Program-made: the position numbers and the translations under genes
In this document: in pieces, positions 1 to 5,508 of the stretch
How positions within the stretch are numbered: position 1 is the first letter of the stretch
Layout: each line of letters opens with the position of its first letter
Source of the DNA: DASVHS01 sp036001325
Lineage (GTDB): Bacteria; Acidobacteriota; Thermoanaerobaculia; Gp7-AA8
DNA length: 10,974 nt
Reading direction: 5' to 3'
Assembly (NCBI GenBank): GCA_036001325.1
Contig: DASYUK010000041.1
Span: 1 to 10,974 of the forward strand
The notes under the pieces: model-generated
What the model was told of the DNA's origin: nothing
What the model saw: the letters and a program-made list of their open reading frames with translations, nothing else
The model's database searches: none

Positions 1-54
1 TTTCTCCTGCTGATTTTCAGTTTCGCGGCCAGCAATCCGGATGAACGCGGATGA
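1..54 (+). CDS. possible C-terminal tail of an upstream gene (partial)
   Basis: The first reading frame is open from the window edge to a TGA at 52-54 and gives a hydrophobic tail followed by a short polar end (FLLLIFSFAASNPDERG). The stop overlaps the ATG at 51 in an ATGA arrangement, typical of translationally coupled genes, which is the main reason to prefer this frame. A hydrophobic end would suit a membrane protein. With only 17 codons visible, no family can be assigned and the call is weak. Confidence 0.25.
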   Translation, partial: FLLLIFSFAASNPDERG

Positions 55-192
55 GCGCCGCGCTCCGTGATGAAGTGATGGCCGTCGCGGTTCCATCGCG
101 CGAGGCGGCGGAACACAATCGATGGTGGCTCGTCGCCGGCGCCGGCCTCACCGTCTTCATGGCGGTGCTCGACGTCAATGTCGCGCTGCCGG
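51..192 (+). pseudogene. 5' fragment of a DHA2-type MFS drug exporter
   Basis: About 47 codons from ATG 51 encode a basic/polar N-terminus, then NRWWLVAGAGLTVFMAVLD and NVALP. This is the usual first transmembrane helix and 'LD..xVNVALP' motif of 14-helix drug:proton antiporters of the EmrB/DHA2 group. Family resemblance stops at about 190. The frame then runs through unrelated, arginine-rich sequence to a TGA at 252-254. A complete member has roughly 450-520 residues, so over 90% is missing. The LD-NVALP spacing also looks two or three residues short, which may be a further small deletion or natural variation. The fragment starts in an ATGA overlap with the preceding frame, so it was probably once the second gene of an operon. 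A functional product is very unlikely. Confidence 0.6.
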
Positions 193-231
193 TCGACGTC
201 AGGTTAAGGCGGAGAAAAACGCATGGAATCA
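193..231 (+). repeat. copy A of the duplicated DoxX-type leader and start
   Basis: This block runs from TCGACGTCAG through a purine-rich Shine-Dalgarno stretch (AAGGCGGAG at 206-214) to ATGGAATCA at 223-231. It matches 3280-3319, the leader and first three codons of the intact DoxX-like gene, except for a few substitutions and a one-base length difference. Here the reading frame stops after five codons (MESFF then TGA at 238-240), so copy A is a gene start without its gene. It probably comes from a second, deleted DoxX-like paralogue. Confidence 0.6.
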
Positions 232-250
232 TTCTTCTGAGAAGACCTTC

Positions 251-479
251 ATGAAGATTCGGCTGATGAGCGTACTCGTGGACGACCAGGACAAAGCTCT
301 CGAGTTCAGCAGGGATCCGTTGGCGACATTTGCCTCTGACGATGTTCTTCAGAAAGAGTACGAACGACTGAGCAAGCTCGGCGGTAGTGTTTCGCACCAA
401 GCCGACGAAGATGGGACCGACGACGATCGCAGTCTTCGAAGATACCTGCGGCAATCTGATCCAGATCTTTCAGGGCTGA
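251..479 (+). pseudogene. VOC (glyoxalase-fold) family gene, internally deleted and frameshifted
   Basis: ATG 251 opens the N-terminal strand and helix of a VOC protein (MKIRLMSVLVDDQDKALEF). Sequence then jumps directly to a segment like the middle of the second half (LATFASDDVLQKEYERLSKLG), so about 50 residues normally found between these parts are missing from about 307. Near 380-386 (GGCGGTA) there is one extra base. Removing one G restores G-V-V-F-R-T-K-P-T-K-M-G-P-T-T, and the remaining frame ends IAVFEDTCGNLIQIFQG with TGA at 477-479, the expected C-terminus of this family. The unshifted frame instead reads nonsense to 487. Both lesions are visible in the sequence, so the gene is dead. 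It sits directly against the MATE start. Confidence 0.8.
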
Positions 480-1925
480 TTGAATAAACAGGAAAGCACG
501 CAACAGTTCGACCGGTCGATCGTCGATGGACCGATCGGTCGAGCCGTATGGCGTCTCGCCTGGCCGACGATGCTGCAGAACGTCATCGCCGGTCTGCAAG
601 GGATCATCGACCACGTGATGGTCGGTCACTTTGTCGGCTACACCGGAAACGCCGCCATCGGCGTGAGCTGGCAGATCATCATCGTGGTCATGGTCTTCAT
701 CAGCTCGCTGTTCACCGGCATGGCTGTGCTCGTTGCGCGCTTTGCCGGCGCGAACGAGCCTGAGAAGGTCAACCGCGTCGTCTACCAGGCGTTCCTGACA
801 GCGTTCGCACTGTCGGCATTCATGGCCGCTGTCGGATACTTCGCGTCGCCGACTCTGCTCGACGTCGTCAATGCCGCACCCGCAGTGCAGCACGAGGCGC
901 TGCCGTTCCTTCGTGCGATGTTTCTCGGTTTCTTCGGCATGATGATGTTCTTCATGCTGAGCGGCGCGTTCCGCGCCGCGGGCGACGCGCAGACGCCTTT
1001 GCGGCTCGGAGTGGCCCTGACGGTGCTCACCGTCCTGTTCAACGTCATTCTCATTCCCAGGCTCGGCACGATCGGCGCGGCGCTGGGCACGATCGCGAGT
1101 AGCACGATCGTCGCGGGATACGGCGTGTGGCGATTGTTCGCGCCGCGGTCAGTGATTCATTTCCATCGAGGCATGAACCTCTCCCCTGATTTCACAATCA
1201 TTCGTTCACTGTTCCGATTCGGGTTGCCGACCGGGGTCCAGGGGATCGCGATGAACATCGCCGGCGTGATGCTGCTGCGGTTCATCGGGTCGCTCGAGCA
1301 CAGCGCGGCGGCGCAGGCGGCCTACGCTGTGTGCTACACCGAGCTGTTCTCGCTGATCACATGGACGTCGGTCGGACTGCTCGGCGCCTCGGCCACCATC
1401 GCGGGACAGAACCTCGGCGCCGGCAAACCGGACCGCGCCGCGCACGGCGTCGCCGTCGCTTCGCGCATCGGCCTCGCTGTCGCAGCGGTGGTGGGAGCGA
1501 TGTTCCTCCTGATTCCCGAGGTTCTCCTCGGCGTGTTCGGGATGACGGAGCCGCTTGTCACGTCCATCGGCGCGCAGCTCCTCCAGTATCTGAGCGTGTC
1601 GGGCTTCTTCATCACCGTGGCGCTCACCTACACGGGAGCGCTGCAGGGTACCGGCGACACGCGCGGTCCGCTTTACATCTCGATCATCTCGCAGATCGCT
1701 GTGCCCATCGGATTGTGCACGTTGCTTCAGGCGATGCGCGGCCTGCATCCGAGTGACATCTGGTCGGCGATCGTGCTGGGTCACTTCACACGTGCGGCGC
1801 TCTCTGTGCTGCGATTCCGGCAGGGCAAGTGGCGTCACATTTCAGTCGACGTCGAGCCGGCGCGTCGAAATGCCGCCTCCGTTCTCGACGGCGGCGCTAG
1901 TTCACCTAGAATCTCCTCGTCGTGA
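480..1925 (+). CDS. MATE family multidrug efflux transporter
   Basis: This 481-residue inner-membrane protein belongs to the MATE (NorM/DinF-like) family, which exports cationic drugs and metabolites using Na+ or H+ gradients. It shows the two pseudo-symmetric six-helix halves: the first starts with GPIGRAVWRLAWPTMLQN and contains GNAAIGVSWQ and LFTGMAVLVARFAGA, and the second starts near residue 240 (FRFGLPTGVQGIAMN) with GLLGASATIAGQNLGAG and LQGTGDTRGPLYIS. The length is normal for the family. TTG 480 is chosen because an in-frame TGA lies immediately upstream (477-479) and the next in-frame ATG (570) would cut into helix 1. Only a weak AGGG (472-475) precedes it. A strong inverted repeat covers codons 9-22. 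The stop overlaps the next gene's GTG by 4 bp. The substrate cannot be told from sequence. Confidence 0.93.
   Translation: MNKQESTQQFDRSIVDGPIGRAVWRLAWPTMLQNVIAGLQGIIDHVMVGHFVGYTGNAAIGVSWQIIIVVMVFISSLFTGMAVLVARFAGANEPEKVNRVVYQAFLTAFALSAFMAAVGYFASPTLLDVVNAAPAVQHEALPFLRAMFLGFFGMMMFFMLSGAFRAAGDAQTPLRLGVALTVLTVLFNVILIPRLGTIGAALGTIASSTIVAGYGVWRLFAPRSVIHFHRGMNLSPDFTIIRSLFRFGLPTGVQGIAMNIAGVMLLRFIGSLEHSAAAQAAYAVCYTELFSLITWTSVGLLGASATIAGQNLGAGKPDRAAHGVAVASRIGLAVAAVVGAMFLLIPEVLLGVFGMTEPLVTSIGAQLLQYLSVSGFFITVALTYTGALQGTGDTRGPLYISIISQIAVPIGLCTLLQAMRGLHPSDIWSAIVLGHFTRAALSVLRFRQGKWRHISVDVEPARRNAASVLDGGASSPRISSS
506..544 (+). other. 13-bp inverted repeat (hairpin) in the first codons of MATE
   Basis: Bases 506-518 can pair with 532-544 over 13 positions, two of them G-U (507 with 543, 515 with 535), around a 13-base loop. 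The hairpin starts 26 bases after the TTG start and encodes part of a conserved N-terminal stretch (QFDRSIVDGPIGRA). It has no U-tract, so it is not a standard terminator. It could modulate translation or be a dyad bound by a regulator, or it may be a by-product of codon choice. Confidence 0.4.
1885..1912 (+). promoter_or_regulatory. possible promoter for the deacetylase gene (leaderless)
   Basis: TAGAAT at 1907-1912 resembles a sigma-70 -10 box. A weak -35 candidate (TCGACG, 1885-1890) lies 16 bases upstream. The box ends 9 bases before GTG 1922, so transcription would begin at or next to the start codon. No Shine-Dalgarno sequence is visible before that GTG, which fits leaderless translation, or coupling to MATE through the GTGA overlap. 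This rests on motif and spacing only. Confidence 0.3.
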
Positions 1926-2830
1926 AACGAAGAGTCTTTGTGGCGCTGTTGTTGGCGACGCTGCCTTATGCCGCGCATGCGCAGTCTGACGCGAAGTGGC
2001 TCATCGTCCACGCCGATGATCTCGGGATGGCCCATGCCGTTAACGCCGCTTCCATCAAGGCCCTCGAGACTGGGCTGGTGAGCTCGGCGAGCATCATGGT
2101 TCCCTGTCCATGGTTCCCGGAGATCGCCGCATACGCGCGAAACCATCCCGATACCGATCTCGGTCTGCACCTGACGTTGACGAGCGAGTGGACCTCGTTC
2201 CGTTGGGGTCCTGTCCTGACGAAAGAGCGCGCCCGTTCACTGTTTGACAGCAGCGGCTACTTCTACGCCACGGAATCGGAGGCTGCCACGCACATCGAAG
2301 CTCGTCAGGCTGAAGCCGAGATCCACGCGCAGATCGCGCGAGCACGCGCGGCGGGCATCCACCCGACCCATCTCGACACGCACATGGGAACGCTCTATCA
2401 GAACAAGGCGCTGTTCGAAGCGCTTCTGCGCGTCGCGCGTGAGGAGAAGATTCCGGCGCGAGTATCCAGAGCGCATGCGGAAGAGCCGTTTCGGAAGGCG
2501 GTTCTCCGGCCGGATGATCTGGTGATCGATCGAATCATCAGCATCGACGCCGATGTCCCGCCCGAGCGCTGGTCCGAGTGGTACACGGAGGCGATCAGGA
2601 AGATTGAACCGGGGATCACGGAGATCATCGTCCACCTTGCCTACGATGACGAGGAGATGCGCGCGATCACGGTGAATCATCCTGCGTGGGGAGCGGCATG
2701 GCGTCAGCGCGACTTCGACTTCATCACGAGCGAAGAATTCCGGCGCCTCCTGCGCGAGAACGACATTCACCTGATCTCGTGGCGTGATATAGCGAAGATG
2801 CGCGGAGCGGCTTCGCCGCCGCGCGAATGA
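1922..2830 (+). CDS. secreted YdjC/ChbG-type carbohydrate deacetylase
   Basis: This 302-residue protein of the YdjC/ChbG family removes N-acetyl groups from amino-sugar oligosaccharides such as chitobiose, using a divalent metal. A signal peptide is clear (MKRRVFVALLLATLPYAAHA, then QSD), so it acts outside the cytoplasm, unlike E. coli ChbG. Family motifs follow in order: HADDLGMAHAVN (residues 30-41, D32/D33 as catalytic and metal aspartates), DLGLHLTLTSEW (79-90, H83 as likely ligand) and THLDTHMG (149-156, H150/H154 as likely ligands). A later VHLAYDD (237-243) stands where a His-Pro motif is often seen. The start is GTG 1922, overlapping the MATE stop by 4 bp; it is the only start that keeps the full signal peptide. 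The natural substrate is unknown. Cell-wall or chitin-derived sugars are an inference from the family. Confidence 0.87.
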   Translation: MKRRVFVALLLATLPYAAHAQSDAKWLIVHADDLGMAHAVNAASIKALETGLVSSASIMVPCPWFPEIAAYARNHPDTDLGLHLTLTSEWTSFRWGPVLTKERARSLFDSSGYFYATESEAATHIEARQAEAEIHAQIARARAAGIHPTHLDTHMGTLYQNKALFEALLRVAREEKIPARVSRAHAEEPFRKAVLRPDDLVIDRIISIDADVPPERWSEWYTEAIRKIEPGITEIIVHLAYDDEEMRAITVNHPAWGAAWRQRDFDFITSEEFRRLLRENDIHLISWRDIAKMRGAASPPRE

Positions 2831-2860
2831 TTGATCAGACACAAATTCGCGGAGGCCAGC

Positions 2861-3235
2861 ATGTTGGAAAATACGGACGCCATGGCGACCATCGCAGTCA
2901 AGGATTTGAAGACCGCGAAGAAATTCTATGAAGGCTCGCTCGGCCTGAAGCCGGCCGGCAACGACCAGCCCGGAGTGGTCACTTACAAGAGCGGCAACTC
3001 CACGGTGGTCGTTTACGAGTCACGCTACGCCGGAACGAACAAGGCGACGGCCGCAACGTGGGCAGTCCGCGATGCGGAAGAAGTCGTGAAGGCGCTCAAA
3101 GCCAAGGGAGTCAGCTTTGAGCACTACGACTTGCCGGGTCTGACTCGGCAGGGCGACCTGCACGTTGCGGGGACGTTCAAAACCGCGTGGTTCAAAGATC
3201 CCGACGGAAACATCCTCAGCGTGCTGAGCCAATAA
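2861..3235 (+). CDS. small VOC (glyoxalase/bleomycin-resistance fold) protein
   Basis: This 124-residue single-chain VOC protein has the paired beta-alpha-beta-beta-beta modules: TIAVKDLKTAKKFYEGSLGL at the N-terminus, WAVRDAEEVVKALKAKGV in the middle, and TAWFKDPDGNILSVLSQ at the end. The usual metal-ligand positions look unoccupied: no histidine in TIAVKD or ATWAVRD, and LSVLS where a glutamate is common. It may therefore be a binding or non-metal member rather than a glyoxalase. ATG 2861 is chosen over the upstream TTG 2831 because GGAGG (2851-2855) sits 5 bases before it and the fold begins just after. It lies 30 bp behind the deacetylase and may share its transcript. It is a different VOC subfamily from the broken copy at 251-479. 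Confidence 0.85.
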   Translation: MLENTDAMATIAVKDLKTAKKFYEGSLGLKPAGNDQPGVVTYKSGNSTVVVYESRYAGTNKATAATWAVRDAEEVVKALKAKGVSFEHYDLPGLTRQGDLHVAGTFKTAWFKDPDGNILSVLSQ

Positions 3236-3279
3236 GCGCGGATGATTCTCGGCTCTCTGTCGATTTGACCGATCCTCGT

Positions 3280-3319
3280 TCGACGTCAGCTTGAGAAGGA
3301 GAAACAACGCATGGAATCA
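3280..3319 (+). repeat. copy B of the duplicated leader, at the DoxX-like gene start
   Basis: The intact copy of the leader block contains TCGACGTCAG, the Shine-Dalgarno GAAGGAG (3295-3301, 9 bases before the start) and ATGGAATCA. The near match at 193-231 includes the upstream CGACGTC palindrome, which lies outside the coding and ribosome-binding parts. Confidence 0.55.
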
Positions 3320-3706
3320 GTTGTTCAAACGGTTGCGGCCTCGAAGGGAAGCCTGTGGACTGGACGCGTGATCAGCACGTTCATCATCCTGTTCATGCTC
3401 GTCGACGGCGGAGCGAAAGTGGTGAGGGTCACTCCTTACGTGGAAGGAACCGTCAAAGCGGGATATGCCGACGCCCTCGTTGTTCCCCTCGGGATCATCG
3501 CGTTGATCTGTACGATCGTCTATGCGATTCCGCAGACTGCGGTCCTCGGCGCAATCCTGATGAGTGCCTACTATGGCGGCGCCACCGCGACGCACGTTCG
3601 CCTGGGCCAGCCGTTCTACTTTCCGATCGTCTTCGGGATATTGGTCTGGGTGGCGCTTTATCTTCGCGAGCCGCGGCTGCGGAACCTCGTTCCTCTGCGA
3701 AGTTGA
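3311..3706 (+). CDS. DoxX-like family membrane protein
   Basis: This 131-residue protein has four predicted transmembrane helices at about 19-36, 56-73, 76-93 and 103-118. The motif GGATATHVRLGQPF (89-102), between helices 3 and 4, is characteristic of the DoxX-like family, whose members are small inner-membrane proteins, some of them linked to quinone or thiosulfate redox reactions or oxidative stress. Most have no assigned role, and none is proposed here. ATG 3311 has a good Shine-Dalgarno sequence (GAAGGAG). Its TGA (3704-3706) shares one base with the ATG of the next gene, so the two are probably co-translated. Its leader is duplicated at 193-231. Confidence 0.85.
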   Translation: MESVVQTVAASKGSLWTGRVISTFIILFMLVDGGAKVVRVTPYVEGTVKAGYADALVVPLGIIALICTIVYAIPQTAVLGAILMSAYYGGATATHVRLGQPFYFPIVFGILVWVALYLREPRLRNLVPLRS

Positions 3707-4380
3707 TGCTGCGACTGGAGCACGCGATCGCCTGGTTCAAGAACGAGTTCGGCGACAGCATCGATGCCGCTGTTGAAGGGACGCCCTTTGACATCAATCT
3801 GCTTGCGGCGATCGCGGTCCAGGAAACATACGAGATCTGGGGCGACCTCTACGACTCCATTGGAGTGGCAGATGTGCTGGAGCTCTGTGTCGGCGACACG
3901 ATCGACGCACCGCGCCGCAAAGCGTTCCCGCGTACGAAGGCTCAGCTGCTCAGCGTACCGGACGGCGCTCGCATGTTTGAGATTGCGCGCGCCGTGCTCG
4001 AGGCGATCGGCGACTACTTTGCCGTCTATCACAAAATCGCGGTCGCGAACCCGGACAAGTTCTGTCATGGATTCGGGATCTTTCAATACGATCTGCAGCA
4101 CTTCCGTGAGAATCCCGAATACTTTCTCGAGCGCCGTTGGGCGGACTTCGACGCGTGTGTGGCGATTTGTATCGAAGAGCTGACGATCGCCCTGAGAAAG
4201 GCCTATGGACCCAGAAAGACCAGGTTGTCAAACAAGGAAAGGGTTTTCGTAGCGATCGCCTACAACGCCGGTCGCGTCAGCTTCGACAAGGGTTTCAAAC
4301 AAGGTTACTTCGACGGCCACAAGTACTACGGCGAGTACATCCGCGATTTCATGGCTCTCGCGAAGGGCGTGCCGGGCTGA
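3706..4380 (+). CDS. lysozyme-fold (SLT-like) protein without export signal
   Basis: This 224-residue protein has two landmarks of lysozyme/lytic-transglycosylase-like folds. Near the N-terminus, LLAAIAVQETYEIW (32-45) has E40 in the place of the catalytic acid. Near the C-terminus, VFVAIAYNAG (180-189) resembles the AYNAG motif of SLT domains. Between them is FCHGFGIFQYDLQHF (119-133), where such enzymes often have GLxQ. Members cut the glycan strands of peptidoglycan. No signal peptide or membrane helix is visible from ATG 3706, which overlaps the DoxX stop by one base. Upstream in-frame sequence back to 3355 lies inside the DoxX gene and looks non-coding. Either the protein is exported another way, is released by lysis, or has a cytoplasmic job. 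The fold assignment is moderate; activity is inferred. Confidence 0.72.
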   Translation: MLRLEHAIAWFKNEFGDSIDAAVEGTPFDINLLAAIAVQETYEIWGDLYDSIGVADVLELCVGDTIDAPRRKAFPRTKAQLLSVPDGARMFEIARAVLEAIGDYFAVYHKIAVANPDKFCHGFGIFQYDLQHFRENPEYFLERRWADFDACVAICIEELTIALRKAYGPRKTRLSNKERVFVAIAYNAGRVSFDKGFKQGYFDGHKYYGEYIRDFMALAKGVPG

Positions 4381-4387
4381 GAGGGAT

Positions 4388-4393
4388 TAGACT
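4388..4393 (+). promoter_or_regulatory. possible -10 box before the radical SAM gene
   Basis: TAGACT ends 10 bases before ATG 4404, almost the same spacing as TAGAAT before the deacetylase start. No Shine-Dalgarno sequence lies within the normal distance of this ATG; the nearest purine run (GAGAGGG, 4379-4385) is about 18 bases away. A leaderless start is possible. No -35 box is evident, so this is tentative. Confidence 0.2.
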
Positions 4394-4403
4394 TTCAGCG
4401 AGC

Positions 4404-5345
4404 ATGCCCGACTTCCAGCCTGCCTATCTGAAGCTCGATACACATGAGCTGCAGCGCCGCGTCGACGCCGCACTCGCGGAGCTGGCCGACTGCCGCGTCT
4501 GCCCGCGCAATTGCGGCGTGAACCGGCTGGCGAACGAGACTCGCACCTGCCACACCGGCCGGCACGCGATCGTCTCCAGCGCCTTCGCTCATTTCGGCGA
4601 GGAAGACTGTCTGCGCGGCTGGCGCGGCTCGGGAACGATTTTCTTCGGGCTCTGCAATCTTCGATGCGTCTTCTGTCAGAACTGGGACATCTCGCAGCAG
4701 AAGAACGGCCGCGAGATGACCGCCGAAGAGATCGCGCAGGTCATGCTGCGCCTGCAGGAGCAGGGCTGCCACAACATCAACTTCGTCACCCCGGAGCACG
4801 TCGCGCCGCAGGTCGTCGAGGCGATTGCCGCGGCGATCCCGAAAGGTCTGCGCTTGCCGATCGTCTACAACACGAGCGCTTACGATTCATTGAGGTCATT
4901 GCAGCTTCTCGACGGCATCGTCGACATCTACATGCCCGATTTCAAATTCTGGAGTCCCACGACTTCACTGCGGCTCGCGCTGGCGAAGGATTATGCGGAG
5001 CGCGCGCGGGAAGCGATCGTCGAAATGCATCGACAGGTTGGCCCGCTGCAGTTGGGACCGGACGGACTCGCGCGTCGCGGCGTACTGCTGCGTCACCTCG
5101 TCATGCCCGGCCAGCTCGATGAAGCGAGGCAGATCTTCGAATGGATCGCCCGCGACCTCTCACCGGACACCTACGTGAACATCATGAGCCAGTACCGTCC
5201 CGAGCATCAGGTCGGCCAGATCGGTCGTGATGGAAAGCCGAAGTTCGCGGAGATCGATCGCCATCCGCACATCGAGGAATACGAGGCCGCATTCGCCGCC
5301 GCGCGCACCGCCGGATTGTGGCGATTCGACGAGCGGGCCCACTGA
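4404..5345 (+). CDS. radical SAM protein, PflX-like (COG1313 type)
   Basis: This 313-residue cytoplasmic radical SAM enzyme has the [4Fe-4S] motif CNLRCVFC (CxxxCxxC, C84/C88/C91) within GTIFFGLCNLRCVFCQNWDI. It is preceded by a second cysteine cluster, CRVCPRNCGVNR (C30, C33, C37) plus C49, typical of this family and probably a metal site. Further family features are HNINFVTPEHVAPQ (151-164), PIVYNTSAYDS and IVDIYMPDFKFW, as in proteins annotated as pyruvate formate-lyase-activating-enzyme-like. Despite that name, the physiological substrate of COG1313 proteins is not established, and no glycyl radical enzyme is present here. The length is normal and the protein looks complete. ATG 4404 lies 23 bp after the lysozyme-fold gene; it is kept because the conserved N-terminal cysteines lie well inside it. 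Confidence 0.88.
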   Translation: MPDFQPAYLKLDTHELQRRVDAALAELADCRVCPRNCGVNRLANETRTCHTGRHAIVSSAFAHFGEEDCLRGWRGSGTIFFGLCNLRCVFCQNWDISQQKNGREMTAEEIAQVMLRLQEQGCHNINFVTPEHVAPQVVEAIAAAIPKGLRLPIVYNTSAYDSLRSLQLLDGIVDIYMPDFKFWSPTTSLRLALAKDYAERAREAIVEMHRQVGPLQLGPDGLARRGVLLRHLVMPGQLDEARQIFEWIARDLSPDTYVNIMSQYRPEHQVGQIGRDGKPKFAEIDRHPHIEEYEAAFAAARTAGLWRFDERAH

Positions 5346-5508
5346 GACTACGGCGTTCCTCGGAAACCGTCGCCGACAGAGAGGCGGTCAACCGTCACCG
5401 ACTTCGGGGCTGAACCTGTGACGTAACTCTCATTTTCTGAAGAACCTACTGTCTTCCTGCCCCTTTCGACGGGCTATGTCGCAGATTGCCTGATACGAAG
5501 AACAATCT
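5346..5508 (+). other. 163-bp intergenic region
   Basis: This gap separates the radical SAM gene from the exported barrel protein. It contains a 13-base direct repeat with one mismatch (AACCGTCGCCGAC at 5365-5377 and AACCGTCACCGAC at 5390-5402), whose first bases are 25 apart. GCCC/GGGC (5459-5462 and 5471-5474) could form only a 4-bp stem, too weak to call a terminator. The promoter for the downstream gene must lie here, but no convincing -35/-10 pair was found. Confidence 0.4.

Noticed and set aside
223..240. Five-codon MESFF frame as a regulatory leader peptide
   Set aside because: It has no stalling-type codons or paired attenuator stems after it, and its match to the DoxX start explains it better as a gene remnant.
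2237..2842. Long minus-strand open frame opposite the deacetylase gene
   Set aside because: It is an arginine-rich shadow with no recognisable domain. The plus-strand frame has a signal peptide and complete family motifs.
3265..3293. TTGACC as a -35 box for the DoxX-like gene
   Set aside because: No -10-like hexamer occurs at 16-18 bases downstream.
3355..3705. N-terminal extension of the lysozyme-fold frame
   Set aside because: It is open in frame but lies entirely inside the DoxX-like gene in another frame and translates to low-complexity Arg/Ser/Cys-rich sequence. ATG 3706 is a better start.
4137..4403. N-terminal extension of the radical SAM frame
   Set aside because: It overlaps the lysozyme-fold gene and is arginine-rich with no domain features. 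Family similarity begins only after ATG 4404.
5459..5474. Possible terminator hairpin before the barrel-protein gene
   Set aside because: Only four base pairs form (GCCC/GGGC) and no U-tract follows.
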